Assembly: GCA_002496425.1 (NCBI GenBank)
Contig: DAJS01000015.1
Coordinates: forward strand, 1 to 7,953
DNA length: 7,953 nt
DNA from: Acidilobaceae archaeon UBA162
Lineage (GTDB): Archaea; Thermoproteota; Thermoprotei_A; Sulfolobales; Acidilobaceae
Direction of reading: 5' to 3'
Shown piece after piece: positions 6,255-7,953 of the stretch (its first letter is position 1; each line of letters opens with the position of its first letter). The notes below the pieces were generated by a model that made no database searches, was not told the origin of the DNA, and saw nothing but the letters and a program-made list of their open reading frames with translations. The position numbers were made by a program, and so were the translations under genes.

Positions 6255-7181
6255 ATGAGTGCGTGGGGCTGGGCCTACTGGCTGCTAAACCCGCCGCAGA
6301 ACATAGGCGTGGGCTTAGCGCTGCTGATATCATTTATACTCGGCATACTGCATGGAGCTACCCCTGACGAGCACACCTGGCCCATAACCTTCAGCTACGC
6401 TGTAGGCAAATACAGTACTAAGGGAGGGATGAAGGCAGGCTTCCTGTTCTCAGCCGGCTTCACGGTGCAGAGGGCTCTGCTGAGCACCATAGGATTCCTG
6501 GGCCTGGCCTACTTCTACCAGAAGTACAACCTCGACGGTCCAGTTTATATAATTGTTGGGGTGGTGATGGCCATAGCTGGCTACATGATACTGAGCAAGG
6601 GAGTCTACGGCCACTTACATCTGCTGCCGAGCAAGGTCCACAGTAAGAGGGCTGAGAGGGTAAACCCTGAAGAGGCCCTAGGCGACGTGCCCCTCTGGAT
6701 GACACCGATACACGGCCTCATAGCCGGCTTTGGCTTTGGGGCCTATGCCACCGTAGTGACGTTCATACTGGCCCCCAGGATGCCATCGCTGCTCTACGCT
6801 CCCCTGCCCGGACTCCTCTTCGGCCTTGGAACTATGGTGATGCAAATAGTGTTTGGCGCCGTCTTTGGTAATATTGTCAGGGTTGGGGGGCTCTCAGAGT
6901 CGGACGTAGCTAAGGTAGGAAGGCTGACGGCCGGTAGAACCCTCTACTATGGCGGCATTGCTTTTGCTCTGATAGGCTCACTCATTATAGCCCTCCCAAC
7001 CATAGACTCGTTCGCCATAAGCACCGGGATGCCGATACCTAACCTGAGCGCCATAGACATAGGCTTCATACTGGTGGTGCTTGTGGTTGGCACTATAGGG
7101 ATAGGGAGCATGATTAAGGCCTATCGCGACATCAAGAGGTCGGCGTCGCTGAGGCACGAGAGCCTTAGGTCTAGAGCTTAA
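6255..7181 (+). CDS. Polytopic membrane protein, distantly NicO/UreH-like (possible metal or related transporter)
   Basis: A 308-residue inner membrane protein with about seven helices (roughly 18-35, 60-80, 95-113, 150-173, 180-208, 228-248, 267-287). The first helix ends in GILHGATPDEHTW (30-42). The H-x4-D-E-H arrangement (H33, D38, H40) recalls the HAxDADH motif of NiCoT nickel/cobalt permeases and the HALxPDH motif of NicO/UreH and TauE-like proteins. The second half begins with PIHGLIAGFGFGAY (151-164), which looks like the internal-repeat counterpart of the first motif. A His-bearing loop (YGHLHLLPSKVHSK, 118-131) lies between the halves and could bind metal. The start is set by GAGGTG 8 bases before ATG. 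It stands alone, with its own promoter and a pair of TGTGCACA palindromes, suggesting specific regulation. Substrate is unknown; nickel or cobalt is the first guess. Family membership is uncertain because the motif is non-canonical. Confidence 0.7.
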   Translation: MSAWGWAYWLLNPPQNIGVGLALLISFILGILHGATPDEHTWPITFSYAVGKYSTKGGMKAGFLFSAGFTVQRALLSTIGFLGLAYFYQKYNLDGPVYIIVGVVMAIAGYMILSKGVYGHLHLLPSKVHSKRAERVNPEEALGDVPLWMTPIHGLIAGFGFGAYATVVTFILAPRMPSLLYAPLPGLLFGLGTMVMQIVFGAVFGNIVRVGGLSESDVAKVGRLTAGRTLYYGGIAFALIGSLIIALPTIDSFAISTGMPIPNLSAIDIGFILVVLVVGTIGIGSMIKAYRDIKRSASLRHESLRSRA

Positions 7182-7201
7182 GTTGTTAACCCTAAGCTCT
7201 A
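7172..7201. repeat. Nine-base inverted repeat across the transporter stop codon
   Basis: TAGAGCTTA (7172-7180) and TAAGCTCTA (7193-7201) are perfect reverse complements around a 12-base A/T-rich loop. The left arm contains most of the TAA stop. The hairpin could protect the 3' end of the mRNA or help termination. As DNA it could equally be an operator for the methyltransferase gene, whose only TATA-like sequence (around 7196-7204, CTCTAAAC) overlaps the right arm. Confidence 0.45.
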
Positions 7202-7220
7202 AACCCTCCTTGTCTAGGAG

Positions 7221-7230
7221 ACCTTAAGGT
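7221..7230. repeat. Perfect palindrome ACCTTAAGGT just before the methyltransferase start
   Basis: The ten bases are self-complementary and end four bases before the TTG start at 7235. The sequence could be a regulator site or chance. An AGGAG (7216-7220) directly before it lies 14 bases from the start, rather far for a ribosome binding site. Confidence 0.3.
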
Positions 7231-7234
7231 AGGC

Positions 7235-7762
7235 TTGTCCAGGGCATCTGATCTGGAGCTGCTGGAAAGGTATGAGAGCGGCTGCAAGGTATATGATGAG
7301 CTCTACGGCGAGGAGCAGCTGGAGAAGTACGTGAGTGGCCTCAGGCTTCTACCACCTCATGGTAGGGTGGTTGACGTAGGCTGTGGCACCGGTCTGCTGG
7401 TGGAGTTCATGGCGAAGACAGGGCTGCTAAGCTCGGTGGACCTTTACGTCTGCGTCGACATTAGCCAGTGCATGGCCAGGAAGGCTGCGCTCAGGACCAT
7501 GTCCTTATGTAGTGATAAGTGTCTTGTAGTGATTGCTGACGTCTACAGCCTGCCCTTCAAGGACGCCGAGTTTGACATAGCTTACTCGTTCTCGCTCATT
7601 AACCTGCTTGAAGACCCAGTTAAGGCACTTGAGGAGGTGGGCAGGGTGGCCAGGAAGGCTTTGGCTACGGCCGTGGGCTCCTTAGGCTCCTTTGCAAGGC
7701 TGCCGAAAGGCTGGTCTAGCGTAGGGCACGTGGGCAAGGACCATGCCTACCTTCACTTCTAG
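7235..7762 (+). CDS. Class I SAM-dependent methyltransferase (small, substrate unknown)
   Basis: A 175-residue cytoplasmic Rossmann-fold methyltransferase. Helix YDELYGEEQLEKY (20-32) leads into motif I VVDVGCGTG (45-53), which binds S-adenosylmethionine. The acidic end of strand 2 is VCVDIS (72-77, D75), which should contact the ribose. IADVYSLPF (100-108) gives D102 near the adenine, and FDIAYSFSLINLLEDPVKAL (113-132) is the motif IV/post region common in the Methyltransf_11 type. The protein ends at GKDHAYLHF, shorter than many relatives of 200 or more residues, but the core fold looks complete and small archaeal members of this length exist. TTG is the first start in the frame after the repeat region. 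No strong ribosome binding site is seen, so the transcript may be leaderless. The acceptor substrate cannot be inferred. Its 3' end appears to overlap a convergent gene. Confidence 0.88.
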   Translation: MSRASDLELLERYESGCKVYDELYGEEQLEKYVSGLRLLPPHGRVVDVGCGTGLLVEFMAKTGLLSSVDLYVCVDISQCMARKAALRTMSLCSDKCLVVIADVYSLPFKDAEFDIAYSFSLINLLEDPVKALEEVGRVARKALATAVGSLGSFARLPKGWSSVGHVGKDHAYLHF

Positions 7763-7952
7763 CGAGAAGCCATGGAGGCATCAGGTAGACCGACGCGAAG
7801 GGAGCGCCAGAGCTGTAGAGCGTGACCACGTAGGTCTTCCCATCGCCGCACCTCTCAAGCCTTGTACAGGTCGCGGCGTTAGGGCACCTTACCAGGCGCG
7901 TCAGGTAGACCTTCTGCCTGAGGCCGGGCCAGAGCTCAACGACTACGGTGGC
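7716..7952 (-). CDS. C-terminal part of an unrecognised minus-strand gene (partial)
   Basis: Reading the minus strand from the right edge, one frame stays open for 78 codons to a TAG at 7718-7716. The first 60 or so residues have the codon style of the neighbouring genes (GTC, CTC, TAC, AGG; C or G in third positions). They encode TVVVELWPGLRQKVYLTRLV, a Cys-rich stretch CPNAATCTRLERC, then GKTYVVTLYSSGAPFASVYL, alternating strands like a small beta domain. The three Cys in 13 residues might bind metal or form a disulfide. The last 16 codons lie within the methyltransferase gene and lose the codon bias (CGT, CGC, GGT), as expected of an overlapping tail. I do not recognise the family. The plus-strand frame over the same stretch is also open but has poor codon use. 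Confidence 0.55.
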   Translation of the reverse strand, partial: ATVVVELWPGLRQKVYLTRLVRCPNAATCTRLERCGDGKTYVVTLYSSGAPFASVYLMPPWLLARSEGRHGPCPRALR

Positions 7953-7953
7953 A

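Noticed and set aside
2372..7174. The 11-mer CTTAGGTCTAG at 2372-2382 and 7164-7174
   Set aside because: A few shared 11-mers are expected by chance in about 8 kb, and one copy lies inside a coding sequence.
7780..7910. Direct repeat TCAGGTAGACC at 7780-7790 and 7900-7910
   Set aside because: Both copies encode a Val-Tyr-Leu strand in the minus-strand gene, so a similar peptide explains them. No CRISPR-like array is present.

Overview
The window looks like chromosomal DNA of a thermophilic crenarchaeon, probably near Acidilobus or other Desulfurococcales/Acidilobales. This rests on AGG-dominated arginine codons with frequent ATA isoleucine, many TTG starts, TATA-like boxes placed for short or leaderless transcripts, GAGGTG/GGTGA-type ribosome binding sites, and an archaeal tRNA-Thr with U73. 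The taxon is inferred from style only, because no marker gene is present.

Left part (1-5983): five genes on the plus strand, all about the cell envelope. First is the C-terminal 785 residues of a very large secreted protein: sequon-rich beta domains, a short beta-helix-like block, a long coiled coil, one membrane anchor and a basic tail. It resembles S-layer stalk proteins or the tail of a surface subtilase. Next come a membrane-anchored family 2 glycosyltransferase, then two genes that I read as the two halves of a DUF1616 protein in reversed order: the extracellular half upstream, and the four-helix membrane half downstream with a winged-helix-like N-terminus. The fifth gene is an unrecognised protein with a two-helix membrane hairpin and a soluble domain. 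Gaps from 3721 to 5983 are 7 and 24 bases, so these last three are very likely one operon. The cluster suggests a membrane complex for making, glycosylating or presenting surface proteins, but this is inference.

Centre (5984-6254): an intronless tRNA-Thr(GGT) on the minus strand with encoded CCA, its 3' end only 5 bases from the stop of the convergent gene. A 190-base intergenic region follows, holding divergent promoters for the tRNA and for the next gene. It also contains two exact TGTGCACA palindromes 32 bases apart, bracketing the start region of that gene.

Right part (6255-7953): a polytopic membrane protein with an H-x4-D-E-H motif, distantly like NicO/UreH-type nickel/cobalt or related transporters. 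A small class I SAM-dependent methyltransferase follows, separated by an inverted repeat and a palindrome. At the right edge is the C-terminal end of a minus-strand gene, tail-to-tail with the methyltransferase and apparently overlapping it by 47 bases.
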